Assembly (NCBI RefSeq): GCF_009720745.1
Contig: NZ_WNKX01000019.1
Coordinates: forward strand, 61,455-125,454
DNA: 64,000 nt
Direction of reading: 5' to 3'
From: Massilia eburnea
GTDB lineage: Bacteria; Pseudomonadota; Gammaproteobacteria; Burkholderiales; Burkholderiaceae_D
Shown here: positions 33,509-41,636 of the stretch, piece after piece
Layout: each line of letters starts with the position of its first letter
How positions within the stretch are numbered: position 1 is the stretch's first letter
Position numbers and translations under genes: made by a program
Notes under the pieces: model-generated
The model's database searches: none
Seen by the model: only the letters and a program-made list of their open reading frames with translations
What the model was told of the DNA's origin: nothing

Positions 33509-34036
33509 ATGAAATGGATTCCGGTGTTTCGGCTGGCGCTGCTGGCCTTTGTCCTGGTGCAGGCCGCGTACTTCGTGATGGCGTGGCTGGTGCCGCATGG
33601 CGTGGTGCTGGCTGGGGTACAGATGGTGGTGACGCCAAAGTGGCTGGCGGCTGACGCAGTCGCCGCGTTGGCGCCGGGTCGGCTGGCGGCCGGCATGCTG
33701 GTCAATGCGCCGGTCGTTCTCCTGACGGCATATGCGGCCTGGCGCCTGGATGCCTTGCTGCGCGCGCTGCAGCAAGGCGCGCTTTTTGCCGCGGCAACCA
33801 TCGGCCATTTACGTGCGTTTGCCGGCGCGGCGCTGGGCGCCATGGCCTGGTCGGTGCTCGATACGCTGCTGCGCGGCCTGGCCTGGCGGGCTTTCTTCGG
33901 GATCGATGGCCGCGTCAATATCGGCGTCTCGTCGGAAGAGCTGCTGGCCATGCTGGTCTGCCTGCTGTTCTTTGTCATTGCGGGCTTGATGCATGAGGGC
34001 CGGCGCTTGGCCGAGGAAAACGAGGGCTTCATCTGA
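33509..34036 (+). CDS. DUF2975 membrane protein
   Basis: The 175-residue protein has four hydrophobic helices (for example LALLAFVLVQAAYFVMAWLV and LLAMLVCLLFFVIAGLM) and the DUF2975 features: RLDALLRALQQGALF in the middle and MHEGRRLAEENEGFI at the end. DUF2975 proteins are regularly paired with a small Cro/C1-type regulator, here directly downstream with overlapping stop/start (TGATG). The promoter region is AT-rich and shared with the divergent lipoprotein gene. Function unknown. Confidence 0.8.
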   Translation: MKWIPVFRLALLAFVLVQAAYFVMAWLVPHGVVLAGVQMVVTPKWLAADAVAALAPGRLAAGMLVNAPVVLLTAYAAWRLDALLRALQQGALFAAATIGHLRAFAGAALGAMAWSVLDTLLRGLAWRAFFGIDGRVNIGVSSEELLAMLVCLLFFVIAGLMHEGRRLAEENEGFI

Positions 34037-34278
34037 TGGCGATCGTGATCCATCTCGACGTCATGCTGGCCAAGCGCAAAGTCAAGTCGCGCGAGCTGGC
34101 GGCCTATGTCGGTATCACGGAGCAGAATCTCAGCCTGCTCAAATCCGGCAAGGTGAAGGGCATCCGCTTCGGGACGCTGGAAAAGATCTGCGAAAAGCTG
34201 CAATGCCAGCCCGGCGATATTATCGGATGGACGCCGGAACCCGGTGGGGCTGCCATCGACGACGAAGGCTTGCTATGA
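34036..34278 (+). CDS. Small Cro/C1-type HTH regulator (YozG-like)
   Basis: The 80-residue protein is nearly all HTH: MLAKRKVKSRELAAYVGITEQ, then LSLLKSGKVKGIRF and a C-terminal CEKLQCQPGDIIGW, the signature of the XRE subfamily partnered with DUF2975. It overlaps the DUF2975 stop by one nucleotide. It probably autoregulates the pair. Confidence 0.88.
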   Translation: MAIVIHLDVMLAKRKVKSRELAAYVGITEQNLSLLKSGKVKGIRFGTLEKICEKLQCQPGDIIGWTPEPGGAAIDDEGLL

Positions 34279-34285
34279 TGGGCGC

Positions 34286-34576
34286 ATGGATAACGACTTT
34301 TGCATCGTTCGCCGCTGCCTGATTCCGGCGGACGCTTTCATCCTGTGCGGCTGCCTGCGTGCGGCGGGACTGGCTGCCACCGTCATGGATGACCAGATGC
34401 AGGCTGCCTTCTTTCAGGCGGCGCTGATTGGCGGGGCGCGCGTGATGGTGCCGGCCGATGAACTGGCGCAGGCGCTGGAAATCCTTGCTGCATTCGAACG
34501 CGGCGAACTGGCGCTGGGTGACGACGACGATGTCGGCGAGGGTGCGCGCGTCTACGAATTCACGCCTCGCAAGTAA
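34286..34576 (+). CDS. DUF2007-like small protein
   Basis: The 96-residue protein starts at the ATG at 34286 (MDNDFCIVRRCLIPADAFIL); a TATGAT hexamer just upstream could be a -10 or be incidental. The pattern of an N-terminal strand-helix, LRAAGLAATVMDDQ and GGARVMVPADELAQALEIL resembles DUF2007, a small ferredoxin-like fold of signal-transducing proteins. The last 17 nt overlap the convergent methyltransferase gene. Confidence 0.65.
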   Translation: MDNDFCIVRRCLIPADAFILCGCLRAAGLAATVMDDQMQAAFFQAALIGGARVMVPADELAQALEILAAFERGELALGDDDDVGEGARVYEFTPRK

Positions 34577-35366
34577 ACACAATCGCCTGCATCTTGCCTT
34601 CAATGGCGCCGCTGCCATATTTCTCGGTGAGGGCGGCGATGACCACGTCGGTGGCCTCTTGCAGGCGCGCTGGGTCGCGCGCTTCAATGTCCGCGCGCAG
34701 CGGCGAACCCTGGCATAAGGCCATCGCCGTCGACAGCGCGGAATCGGCCCGGCTGGTTGCTGTCACTACTTCATGCGTGATGCCCCTGGTCCAGCCGCCG
34801 CGCGCCAGTTCTTGCATGATCACATCCACGTCATGCCAGCCGTAAGGCACGCGCGCCAGGAAGCGCGGCGGGTCGTCCGGGAATACCTTGGCCAGCGCAT
34901 GGTTGATGGTGGCCGAAAAATCGTTATGGCTGATGCCGTCCCACACGTTGAAGCAATACAGTCCGCCCGGCTTGAGTACGCGGCGCGCTTCGCTGAAGCC
35001 TTTCGCCTTATCGGGGAAGAACATGATGCCGAATTGGCAGAGCACCGCGTCGAAACTGGCGTCGGGGAAGGGCAGGTCCTGGCCGTCGGCCTGGCGCCAC
35101 TCGACGCGCGGCGAATCGACTGCCTTGCGCGCCTGGTCCAGCATGGCGGGATTGAGGTCGGTGGCGACGATTTGTGCGGCGGGGATGTCTTGCAGCAGTT
35201 GCCGGGTTACCGCGCCGGTGCCGGCGGCAATTTCCAGGATGCGGGCCGGCTTGCGCTGCGCCGCGCGGCGCGCCATGTCGATGGCGTAGGGCGTGAAGAG
35301 GAGCGGCACCATGGCGCGCTCATAGGTTTCGGGAATCGAGCCGGTAAAGCTGCTGTCCTTGTCCAT
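34560..35366 (-). CDS. Class I SAM-dependent methyltransferase (UbiE-like)
   Basis: The 268-residue protein has the complete set of SAM motifs: ILEIAAGTGAVTRQLL (motif I), VATDLNPAMLDQA (motif II), LPFPDASFDAVLCQFG (motifs III-IV) and EARRVLKPGGLYCFNVW (post motif). It belongs to the Methyltransf_11/25 group that includes UbiE and small-molecule O/C-methyltransferases. No cofactor biosynthesis gene is adjacent, so the substrate is unassigned. Confidence 0.85.
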   Translation of the reverse strand: MDKDSSFTGSIPETYERAMVPLLFTPYAIDMARRAAQRKPARILEIAAGTGAVTRQLLQDIPAAQIVATDLNPAMLDQARKAVDSPRVEWRQADGQDLPFPDASFDAVLCQFGIMFFPDKAKGFSEARRVLKPGGLYCFNVWDGISHNDFSATINHALAKVFPDDPPRFLARVPYGWHDVDVIMQELARGGWTRGITHEVVTATSRADSALSTAMALCQGSPLRADIEARDPARLQEATDVVIAALTEKYGSGAIEGKMQAIVFTCEA

Positions 35367-35403
35367 GGTTGCCTCCCTTGTCCAAGACCAGTATAGCGAG
35401 ACC

Positions 35404-35919
35404 TTAGGCGGCTTTGTTGCCTTTTTTCTCCGGTTTCGGCAACTGCACCAGGCGCGTACCGGCCAGGCGGTCGTGCAGGAACTGGCGATCCTTGTCGAGG
35501 AAGGCGGTCAAAGACCAAAGCAGGATGCTGACGAGCATGGCGTACAGCTTGTGCTTGCTGCTCAGATCAGCGGCGTAAGCCACGACGATGCCCGGCAGGA
35601 TCCACAGCCAGGACAGCAGGTAGCGTATCAAAGCGGTGCGCATTGGCAAGCGTTCCAGGCCCGGCTGCACCACTTTGATGCGCCAGGTTTGCATGGCCAG
35701 GGTCTGGCCCTTGCGCGTCCACTGGTGGATGAAGTAAATGCCGAGGATCATGAAGGCCAATGCCTGGCGCAAGTGTTCTACCTGGGCAGTATGGCTGGCC
35801 TTGGTCGCGATTTCGAACACCAGGAAAGGCAGGAAGAGTGCCGCGAAAGCCAGCAGGATTTCATAAACCATCGAGATCAGGCGGCGCCTGACGGTCGGAA
35901 CAGCGTTATTTGCTTGCAT
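35404..35919 (-). CDS. RDD family membrane protein
   Basis: The 171-residue protein starts at the ATG at 35919 (MQANNAVPTVRRRLISMVYE); a longer frame reaches into the upstream gene and is rejected. It has an R-D-D-type layout: Arg in RRLISMVYEILLAF, TLAMQTWRIKVV in the middle and DKDRQFLHDRLAGTRLV at the end, with three or four membrane helices. It overlaps DUF3106 by 14 nt and is the last gene of the sigma-factor cassette. RDD proteins are proposed transporters or envelope proteins. Confidence 0.85.
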   Translation of the reverse strand: MQANNAVPTVRRRLISMVYEILLAFAALFLPFLVFEIATKASHTAQVEHLRQALAFMILGIYFIHQWTRKGQTLAMQTWRIKVVQPGLERLPMRTALIRYLLSWLWILPGIVVAYAADLSSKHKLYAMLVSILLWSLTAFLDKDRQFLHDRLAGTRLVQLPKPEKKGNKAA

Positions 35920-36784
35920 TCGGGGTGGCTGGTGGCGCGCTTGGCGCAGCGGTTGGAGCGGTTGGAGCGGTTGCGGGCGCGGTCGCAGCGGCGTCGGTGG
36001 CGGGCGCTGCCGCAGGGGCTGGCGTGGACGCTGCACCGGCTGTGGCTGCGCCAGCGGCGGCCGGTGCGCCGGCGGTTGCCGTGCTCGGGGCGGCGCCCAC
36101 GGTTTGCGCGCTGCCTGGTGGAACGACGGCCGGCGATCCTTGCGGCAAGCCGATCGGCGCTGGCGGCACGGTGCCTGGCGGAACGGTGCCGGGGGCAGGC
36201 ACCAGGCCGATGCCTTGCGCCTTGACCGGGGCCGGGGTTTTTACGGCGGCCTGGGACGGGCTAGGCGTCTTGACGACCTGGTTTTTCTTGGCGGCGGCAG
36301 CTTCCGCCAGGGCGCGCTTGGCTTCTTCCGGCAGGTTCTGGTATTGCTCCCACTCGGCGGCACGCTGGCCCGGCGGGGTGGCTTTCTTCTGGGCGCGGGC
36401 AAAGTTTTCGCGCACGGCCTTGCGTTCGGCCGGGCTCAGGTTGACCCACTCGCGCATGCGTTCCTGCACGCGCGCCTTGTCTTCCGGGTTCATCCTGGCC
36501 AGTCGGTTGCCGATGGAAATCCATTTTTGCTTGCGCACCGGACCCAGTTCTTCCCAAGTGGACTCGAGCGGCGCCAGGGCTTGCTGCTGGGAAGGGTTCA
36601 AATCAGACCAGTGCGGCTTTTCACCGACCGGCTGGGCGGCAGCGGCAACGGTAGCGGAGGCCGACGGGGCCGGCGCGGGCGGCGCGGCAGGGCGGCTCGC
36701 CAGCCAGACGACGGCAGCAGTCCCCGCACTCAGCAGCGCAATTAAGCCAGCAACCCATTTCTTGCCACCACTCACACTCGCCAT
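35906..36784 (-). CDS. DUF3106 protein with one N-terminal membrane helix
   Basis: The 292-residue protein has a signal-anchor (WVAGLIALLSAGTAAVVWLA), then the DUF3106 region with repeated Trp/Leu-Ser-Pro blocks (WSDLNPSQQQALAPLESTWEEL, shown in part, and EWVNLSPAERKAVRENFARA). A long Ala/Pro-rich C-terminal tail follows, with no predicted fold. It is likely periplasmic. It lies between DUF3619 and RDD genes in a conserved betaproteobacterial order. Function unknown; a helical adaptor to the sigma/DUF3619 pair is possible. Confidence 0.82.
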   Translation of the reverse strand: MASVSGGKKWVAGLIALLSAGTAAVVWLASRPAAPPAPAPSASATVAAAAQPVGEKPHWSDLNPSQQQALAPLESTWEELGPVRKQKWISIGNRLARMNPEDKARVQERMREWVNLSPAERKAVRENFARAQKKATPPGQRAAEWEQYQNLPEEAKRALAEAAAAKKNQVVKTPSPSQAAVKTPAPVKAQGIGLVPAPGTVPPGTVPPAPIGLPQGSPAVVPPGSAQTVGAAPSTATAGAPAAAGAATAGAASTPAPAAAPATDAAATAPATAPTAPTAAPSAPPATPNASK

Positions 36785-36787
36785 ACT

Positions 36788-37198
36788 TTATTGCTCGCGA
36801 GTCTCGAGATAGGCGCCAAAGCCTTGGTCAAGGTAAGCGGACAGCGGCAGTTCATCGGACAGCACAGCGGCGTCCAGTTCCGCCAATTCCTGCACGGCTT
36901 GCTGTTGTTCGTATTGGTACACGCCAATCATGCCGCCCAGCAGCAGCAGCAGCGGCAGGGCCACGCTGACGCGGTTGAACCAGGCAAACTGGTTGGCGAA
37001 GAAGCCCGACGCGCCGCCAGCCAGGGCTGGTGCGGTACGGGTGACGCGCACGCGGGCCGGAGCATCGGCCTTCTTGCGTTTCATCGCTGCCATGCGGGCA
37101 GCTGCCAGGCGGTCAGTGGTCGAGGCTGGCAGATCGTCTAGCTTTTCATTGAGCGCGCGCCGCACGCTGTATGCAAAGTTGGTATCTTCGGTGTTCAT
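36788..37198 (-). CDS. DUF3619 family protein, possible anti-sigma factor
   Basis: The 136-residue protein has a cytoplasmic N-terminal half (FAYSVRRALNEKLDDLPAST), a single transmembrane helix at about 75-97 (SVALPLLLLLGGMIGVYQYE) and a short periplasmic tail ending LDQGFGAYLETREQ. It overlaps the sigma factor gene by 4 nt. The topology and coupling to an ECF-type sigma factor match an anti-sigma factor, though no zinc-binding HxxxCxxC motif is present. The role is inference. Confidence 0.8.
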   Translation of the reverse strand: MNTEDTNFAYSVRRALNEKLDDLPASTTDRLAAARMAAMKRKKADAPARVRVTRTAPALAGGASGFFANQFAWFNRVSVALPLLLLLGGMIGVYQYEQQQAVQELAELDAAVLSDELPLSAYLDQGFGAYLETREQ

Positions 37199-37764
37199 AA
37201 CTTAATTCCCTTGGCTTTGAGCGATTCAGCGAGAGTGTGTGTTGCTCGTGAGCAATGCGTTTTAACGCTCCCTTCGGAACATCCCATCGCTTCGGCGGTT
37301 TCTGCTACGTCCATGTCCTGCCAGTAACGCATGAGGAACGCTTCCCGTTGACGCGCGGGCAGTTTTTGCACTTCTTCTTCAATAATCTGCAAGATTTGTG
37401 CCCGTTCGACCTGATCGGCACTCGATTCCGCTGCCTGGGAACCCTCTTCAGCCTCGTAGGATTCCAGAATGTCAAAGTCTTCGTGCTCTTCCTGGCCCGG
37501 GCCAAGACCGGAAAACAGACTGACCCAGGTGTTACGAACTTTTTCTCGGCGGAAATAATCAAGTATCGTCGTCTGCAAGATGCGCTGGAACAGCATCGGC
37601 AATTCGGCAGCTGGCTTGTCGCCGTATTTCTCGGCGAGCTTGATCATTGCATCCTGCACAATGTCCAGGGCGGACTCGTCCTTTCGGACAGCATAGACCG
37701 CTTGTTTAAAGGCGCGGCGCTCGACGCTTTCGAGGAAATCCGATAATTCTTTATCTGTGGCCAT
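37195..37764 (-). CDS. ECF-type RNA polymerase sigma factor
   Basis: The 189-residue protein has sigma region 2 (residues about 15-80, with ALDIVQDAMIKLAEKY) and an acidic linker (GPGQEEHEDFDILESYEAEE). Region 4 follows, with the HTH at about 140-185 (QKLPARQREAFLMRYWQDMD, SEGSVKTHCSRATHTL). It heads the DUF3619-DUF3106-RDD cassette with overlapping or nearly abutting genes. The inducing signal is unknown; control by the DUF3619 membrane protein is plausible. Confidence 0.9.
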   Translation of the reverse strand: MATDKELSDFLESVERRAFKQAVYAVRKDESALDIVQDAMIKLAEKYGDKPAAELPMLFQRILQTTILDYFRREKVRNTWVSLFSGLGPGQEEHEDFDILESYEAEEGSQAAESSADQVERAQILQIIEEEVQKLPARQREAFLMRYWQDMDVAETAEAMGCSEGSVKTHCSRATHTLAESLKAKGIKL

Positions 37765-38181
37765 GCGTCGGGAAAAAGGGCTGCACTATTTTGGTAGTCT
37801 GAACAATCCGGCATTTTAACAAAAAATGCAGATTGTGCTTGACCAAAATTGTGCAGCGCGGTAACGTTAAGGACGCTTTGCACACCACAAAGCTCCCCGG
37901 TTCTTCGGGACAGGCACACAAAGCCGTTTCGAAAGACCAGCTTTCTATTGTCAGCAGTTTGCTCTAACCCGTGCCACAAGCGCGAGAGGTAGGCTAGAAA
38001 CCGCTGCAAAACTCCGGCCAAACGAGTTGCGTTTAGCACCGGCTTGTACTCCAGCTACGCATGGGGGAAGGGTCAGTGTGACCGCAGAAAGAAGGGAAGC
38101 TGAGAGTCGTGCACGGTATCGCCCACTTCGCTAGGCAAGAGCATCCGATCAATCTCCTATGGACCTTGAAAGGAATGTTTC
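37765..38181. other. 417-bp intergenic region upstream of ilvI
   Basis: This stretch separates the divergent sigma-factor gene from ilvI. I see no convincing ORF, tRNA, or branched-chain leader peptide with Ile/Val/Leu codon runs. It ends with the ilvI ribosome binding site (GAAAGGA). An 8-codon frame from 38159 overlaps the ilvI start but is probably incidental. The length suggests a long untranslated leader or regulatory RNA. Confidence 0.4.
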
Positions 38182-39903
38182 ATGAATACCGAAGCTCCCA
38201 TCACGGGCGCTGAAATCGTTGTCCGCTGCCTCGCTGAGGAAGGCGTAGAACACGTTTTCGGTTACCCCGGCGGCGCCGTCCTCTATATCTACGACGCCAT
38301 CTTCAAGCAGGACAAATTCCAGCACATCCTCGTTCGCCATGAGCAGGCCGCTATCCATGCCGCCGATGCGTATTCGCGCAGCTCGAACAAAGTGGGCGTG
38401 GCGCTGGTCACTTCCGGACCGGGCGTCACCAATGCGGTGACCGGCCTGTCCACCGCATACATGGACTCCGTTCCGATGGTGGTGATTTCCGGCCAGGTGC
38501 CGAGCCACGCCATTGGCCAGGACGCCTTCCAGGAATGCGACACCGTCGGCATCACCCGCCCGGTGGTCAAGCACAACTTCCTGGTCAAGGATGTGAAAGA
38601 CCTGGCGGAAACCATCAAGAAGGCTTTCTTTATCGCCCGTACCGGCCGTCCAGGCCCAGTGCTGGTCGATATTCCAAAAGATATTTCGATGCACAAGCAC
38701 GTATACTCGTATCCGAAGGATGTCGAGATGCGTTCCTACCGCCCGGTAGACAAAGGCCACGCCGGCCAGATCCGCAAAGCGCTGCAGTTGCTGCTGGGCG
38801 CCGAGCGCCCAATGATCTACACCGGCGGCGGCGTGATCCTGGCGCATGCATCGAATGAACTGAACAAACTGGTAGAGAAGCTCGGCTTCCCGGTCACCAA
38901 TACCCTGATGGGCCTTGGCGGTTCGCGCGCTTCCGATCCATGCTTCGTCGGCATGCCCGGCATGCACGGCACCTATGAAGCCAACCTCGCCATGCAGAAC
39001 TGCGACGTGCTGATTGCGATCGGCGCCCGCTTCGACGACCGCGTGATCGGCAATCCCAAGCACTTCAGCCAGAGCCCGCGCAAGATCATCCACATCGACA
39101 TCGACCCTTCGTCGATCTCGAAGCGCGTGAAGGTGGACATCCCTATCGTCGGCAATGTGAAGGACGTGCTGGTTGAACTGCTGTCGCAGCTGGATGCTTC
39201 CGAAGCGAAACCGAACAAGCCCGCACTGCAGGCCTGGTGGAAGCAGATCAACGAATGGCGCGACCGCAAGTGCCTGGCGTATGCCACCAACGACCTGGTG
39301 ATCAAGCCGCAGCAAGTGGTGGAATCGCTGTTCGACATCACCAAGGGCGACGCCTACATCACGTCCGACGTGGGCCAGCACCAGATGTGGGCTGCGCAGT
39401 ACTACAAGTTCGACAAGCCACGCCGCTGGATCAATTCCGGCGGCCTGGGCACCATGGGTGTCGGCCTGCCGTACGCCATGGGCGTGCAGATGGCCAATCC
39501 GGATGCCACCGTCGCCTGTATCACCGGCGAGGGCTCGATCCAGATGAACATCCAGGAACTGGCGACCTGCAAGCAGTACCACCTGACGCCGAAGATCATC
39601 CTGTTGAACAACCGCTTCCTGGGCATGGTTCGCCAGTGGCAGCAGATCGACTACGGTTCGCGCTATTCCGAGTCCTATATGGATTCGCTGCCGGACTTCG
39701 AAAAGCTGGCCGAGGCCTATGGCCACGTCGGCATGCGCATCGAGAAACCGGGCGACGTCGACGGCGCTCTGCGCGATGCGTTCGCCATGAAAGACCGCCT
39801 GGTCTTCATGAACTTCATTACCGACCAGAGTGAAAACGTGTGGCCGATGGTGAAGGCTGGTAAAGGCCTCTCCGAAATGCTGCTTGGCTCGGAGGACCTG
39901 TAA
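38182..39903 (+). CDS. ilvI: Acetolactate synthase, large (catalytic) subunit
   Basis: The 573-residue ThDP enzyme has the catalytic Glu loop in RHEQAAIHAADAYSR, the FAD-binding central domain, and the ThDP motif GEGSIQMNIQELATCKQYHL with the following NNRFLGMVRQWQ. It condenses two pyruvates, or pyruvate and 2-oxobutyrate, as the first common step of branched-chain amino acid synthesis. It is followed 2 nt later by its regulatory subunit. The name ilvI is used for the AHAS III-like form; ilvB is an equivalent label in many betaproteobacteria. Confidence 0.95.
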   Translation: MNTEAPITGAEIVVRCLAEEGVEHVFGYPGGAVLYIYDAIFKQDKFQHILVRHEQAAIHAADAYSRSSNKVGVALVTSGPGVTNAVTGLSTAYMDSVPMVVISGQVPSHAIGQDAFQECDTVGITRPVVKHNFLVKDVKDLAETIKKAFFIARTGRPGPVLVDIPKDISMHKHVYSYPKDVEMRSYRPVDKGHAGQIRKALQLLLGAERPMIYTGGGVILAHASNELNKLVEKLGFPVTNTLMGLGGSRASDPCFVGMPGMHGTYEANLAMQNCDVLIAIGARFDDRVIGNPKHFSQSPRKIIHIDIDPSSISKRVKVDIPIVGNVKDVLVELLSQLDASEAKPNKPALQAWWKQINEWRDRKCLAYATNDLVIKPQQVVESLFDITKGDAYITSDVGQHQMWAAQYYKFDKPRRWINSGGLGTMGVGLPYAMGVQMANPDATVACITGEGSIQMNIQELATCKQYHLTPKIILLNNRFLGMVRQWQQIDYGSRYSESYMDSLPDFEKLAEAYGHVGMRIEKPGDVDGALRDAFAMKDRLVFMNFITDQSENVWPMVKAGKGLSEMLLGSEDL

Positions 39904-39905
39904 TC

Positions 39906-40397
39906 ATGCGCCATATTATTTCTGTACTGCTCGAAAACGAAGCGGGTGCGCTGTCCCGCGTGGTGGGCCTGTTCTCCGCCCGCGGCTACAACATCGAAAC
40001 GCTGACCGTTGCGCCGACCGAAGATGCGACCCTGTCGCGTATGACCATCGTGACCACTGGTTCCGATGACATCATCGAACAGATCACCAAGCACCTGAAC
40101 CGCCTGATCGAAGTGGTGAAGGTGGTGGACCTGACCGAAGGCCAGCACATCGAGCGCGAGCTGATGCTGATCAAGGTGCGCGCTGTCGGCAAGGAGCGCG
40201 AAGAGATGAAGCGTACCGCCGACATCTTCCGCGGCCGCATCATCGACGTCACCGAAAAGACCTACACCATTGAGCTGACGGGCGCCAAGAGCAAGCTGGA
40301 CGCCTTCATTGACGCGATCGACCGCGCCTCGATCCTGGAGACTGTCCGTACTGGCGGCTCCGGCATTGGCCGCGGCGAACGCATCCTCAAAGTATAA
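39906..40397 (+). CDS. ilvH: Acetolactate synthase, small regulatory subunit
   Basis: The 163-residue protein has an N-terminal ACT domain (RHIISVLLENEAGALSRVVGLF, shown in part; residues 2-75) and the C-terminal ALS_ss domain (ELMLIKVRA, GAKSKLDAFIDAI). It activates the large subunit and gives valine feedback inhibition. It is directly downstream of ilvI (2-nt gap) and upstream of ilvC. ilvN is the equivalent name for other isoforms. Confidence 0.95.
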   Translation: MRHIISVLLENEAGALSRVVGLFSARGYNIETLTVAPTEDATLSRMTIVTTGSDDIIEQITKHLNRLIEVVKVVDLTEGQHIERELMLIKVRAVGKEREEMKRTADIFRGRIIDVTEKTYTIELTGAKSKLDAFIDAIDRASILETVRTGGSGIGRGERILKV

Positions 40398-40442
40398 ATA
40401 ATCGAATCTAGATTCAACCGAATTCACACCCAAGGAATGACC

Positions 40443-41459
40443 ATGAAAGTTTTCTACGACAAAGACGCTGACCTCTCCCTCATCAAAGGCAAGAACGTTG
40501 CCATCATCGGCTACGGCTCGCAAGGTCACGCGCACGCGCAAAACCTGACCGAATCCGGCGTGAACGTGACCGTCGGCCTGCGCAAGGGCGGCGCGTCCTG
40601 GAACAAAGTCGAAGCGGCCGGCCTGAAAGTGGCGGAAGTGAACGAAGCGGTGAAGAACGCCGACGTCGTGATGATCCTGCTGCCGGACGAGAACATCGCC
40701 CAGGTGTACAAGGAAAACGTCGAACCGAACATCAAGCAAGGCGCAGTGCTGGCCTTCGCCCACGGCTTCAATGTGCACTACGGCCAAGTCGTGCCGCGCG
40801 CCGACCTGGACGTGATCATGATCGCTCCTAAGGCTCCAGGCCACACCGTGCGCGGCACCTACCGCCAGGGTGGCGGCGTGCCTCACCTGATCGCCGTGTA
40901 CCAGGACAAATCCGGCTCCGCCCGCGACATCGCCCTGTCGTACGCATCGGCCAACGGCGGCGGCAAAGCCGGCATCATCGAAACCAACTTCCGCGAAGAG
41001 ACCGAGACCGACCTGTTCGGCGAACAAGCAGTCCTGTGCGGCGGTACGGTGGAACTGATCAAAGCCGGTTTCGAAACCCTGGTGGAAGCCGGCTACGCGC
41101 CGGAAATGGCTTACTTCGAATGCCTGCACGAGCTGAAGCTGATCGTTGACCTGATCTACGAAGGCGGCATCGCCAACATGAACTACTCGATCTCCAACAA
41201 CGCGGAGTACGGCGAATACGTGACCGGCCCGAAAGTGGTGACCTCCGCCACCAAGGACGCCATGCGCCAGTGCCTGAAGGACATCCAGACCGGCGAATAC
41301 GCCAAGTCCTTCATCCTCGAGAACAAGGCCGGCGCACCGACCCTGATCTCCCGCCGCCGCCTGACCTCCGAGCACCAGATCGAAGAAGTCGGCGCCAAGC
41401 TGCGCGCCATGATGCCATGGATCGCCAAGAACAAGCTGGTCGACCAGTCCAAGAACTGA
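40443..41459 (+). CDS. ilvC: Ketol-acid reductoisomerase
   Basis: The 338-residue class I KARI starts at ATG 40443, because the AAGGA ribosome binding site at 40432 is correctly spaced for it and too close to the ATG at 40437. The Rossmann motif is VAIIGYGSQGHAHAQNL, and the metal/acid residues lie in EETETDLFGEQ and in the C-terminal knotted domain (GGIANMNYSISNNAEYGEY). It converts acetolactate to dihydroxyisovalerate with NADPH and Mg. A strong terminator follows. Confidence 0.97.
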   Translation: MKVFYDKDADLSLIKGKNVAIIGYGSQGHAHAQNLTESGVNVTVGLRKGGASWNKVEAAGLKVAEVNEAVKNADVVMILLPDENIAQVYKENVEPNIKQGAVLAFAHGFNVHYGQVVPRADLDVIMIAPKAPGHTVRGTYRQGGGVPHLIAVYQDKSGSARDIALSYASANGGGKAGIIETNFREETETDLFGEQAVLCGGTVELIKAGFETLVEAGYAPEMAYFECLHELKLIVDLIYEGGIANMNYSISNNAEYGEYVTGPKVVTSATKDAMRQCLKDIQTGEYAKSFILENKAGAPTLISRRRLTSEHQIEEVGAKLRAMMPWIAKNKLVDQSKN

Positions 41460-41481
41460 TTTGTCCCTAGAAGTAAAGTTC

Positions 41482-41508
41482 AACGGCCCCTCGGGGCCGT
41501 TTTTTTTT
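41482..41508 (+). terminator. Rho-independent terminator of the ilv operon
   Basis: AACGGCCCC-TC-GGGGCCGTT followed by an eight-T run, starting 22 nt after the ilvC stop. It is a textbook GC-rich hairpin with U-tract. Confidence 0.93.
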
Positions 41509-41521
41509 ACCGCAACTGCAG

Positions 41522-41630
41522 AGCCCGTGTCCCACCCTGGGGTCACACCCGAATCGGGACACGAACTCATCTGCGTAATAGCCGCGTTCGTGTCCCATTT
41601 CGGGTGTGACCCCATGGTGGGACACGGGCT
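41522..41630. repeat. Long palindrome related to the one at 32500
   Basis: The left arm (starts AGCCCGTGTCCCACC at 41522) pairs with the right arm ending GGTGGGACACGGGCT at 41630, with a few mismatches and a loop near 41567-41585. The outer 28 nt differ from the 32501 element by about one base. It again lies between convergent genes (ilvC and the phosphatase), just after the ilv terminator. Confidence 0.85.
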
Positions 41631-41636
41631 GGACTG

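Noticed and set aside
38159..38185. Eight-codon ORF overlapping the ilvI start, as a possible leader peptide
   Set aside because: It lacks runs of Ile/Val/Leu codons and no attenuator stem pair was seen.
39717..41615. 632-codon frame antisense to ilvI/ilvH/ilvC
   Set aside because: It crosses three real genes and the ilv terminator, which a real gene would not.
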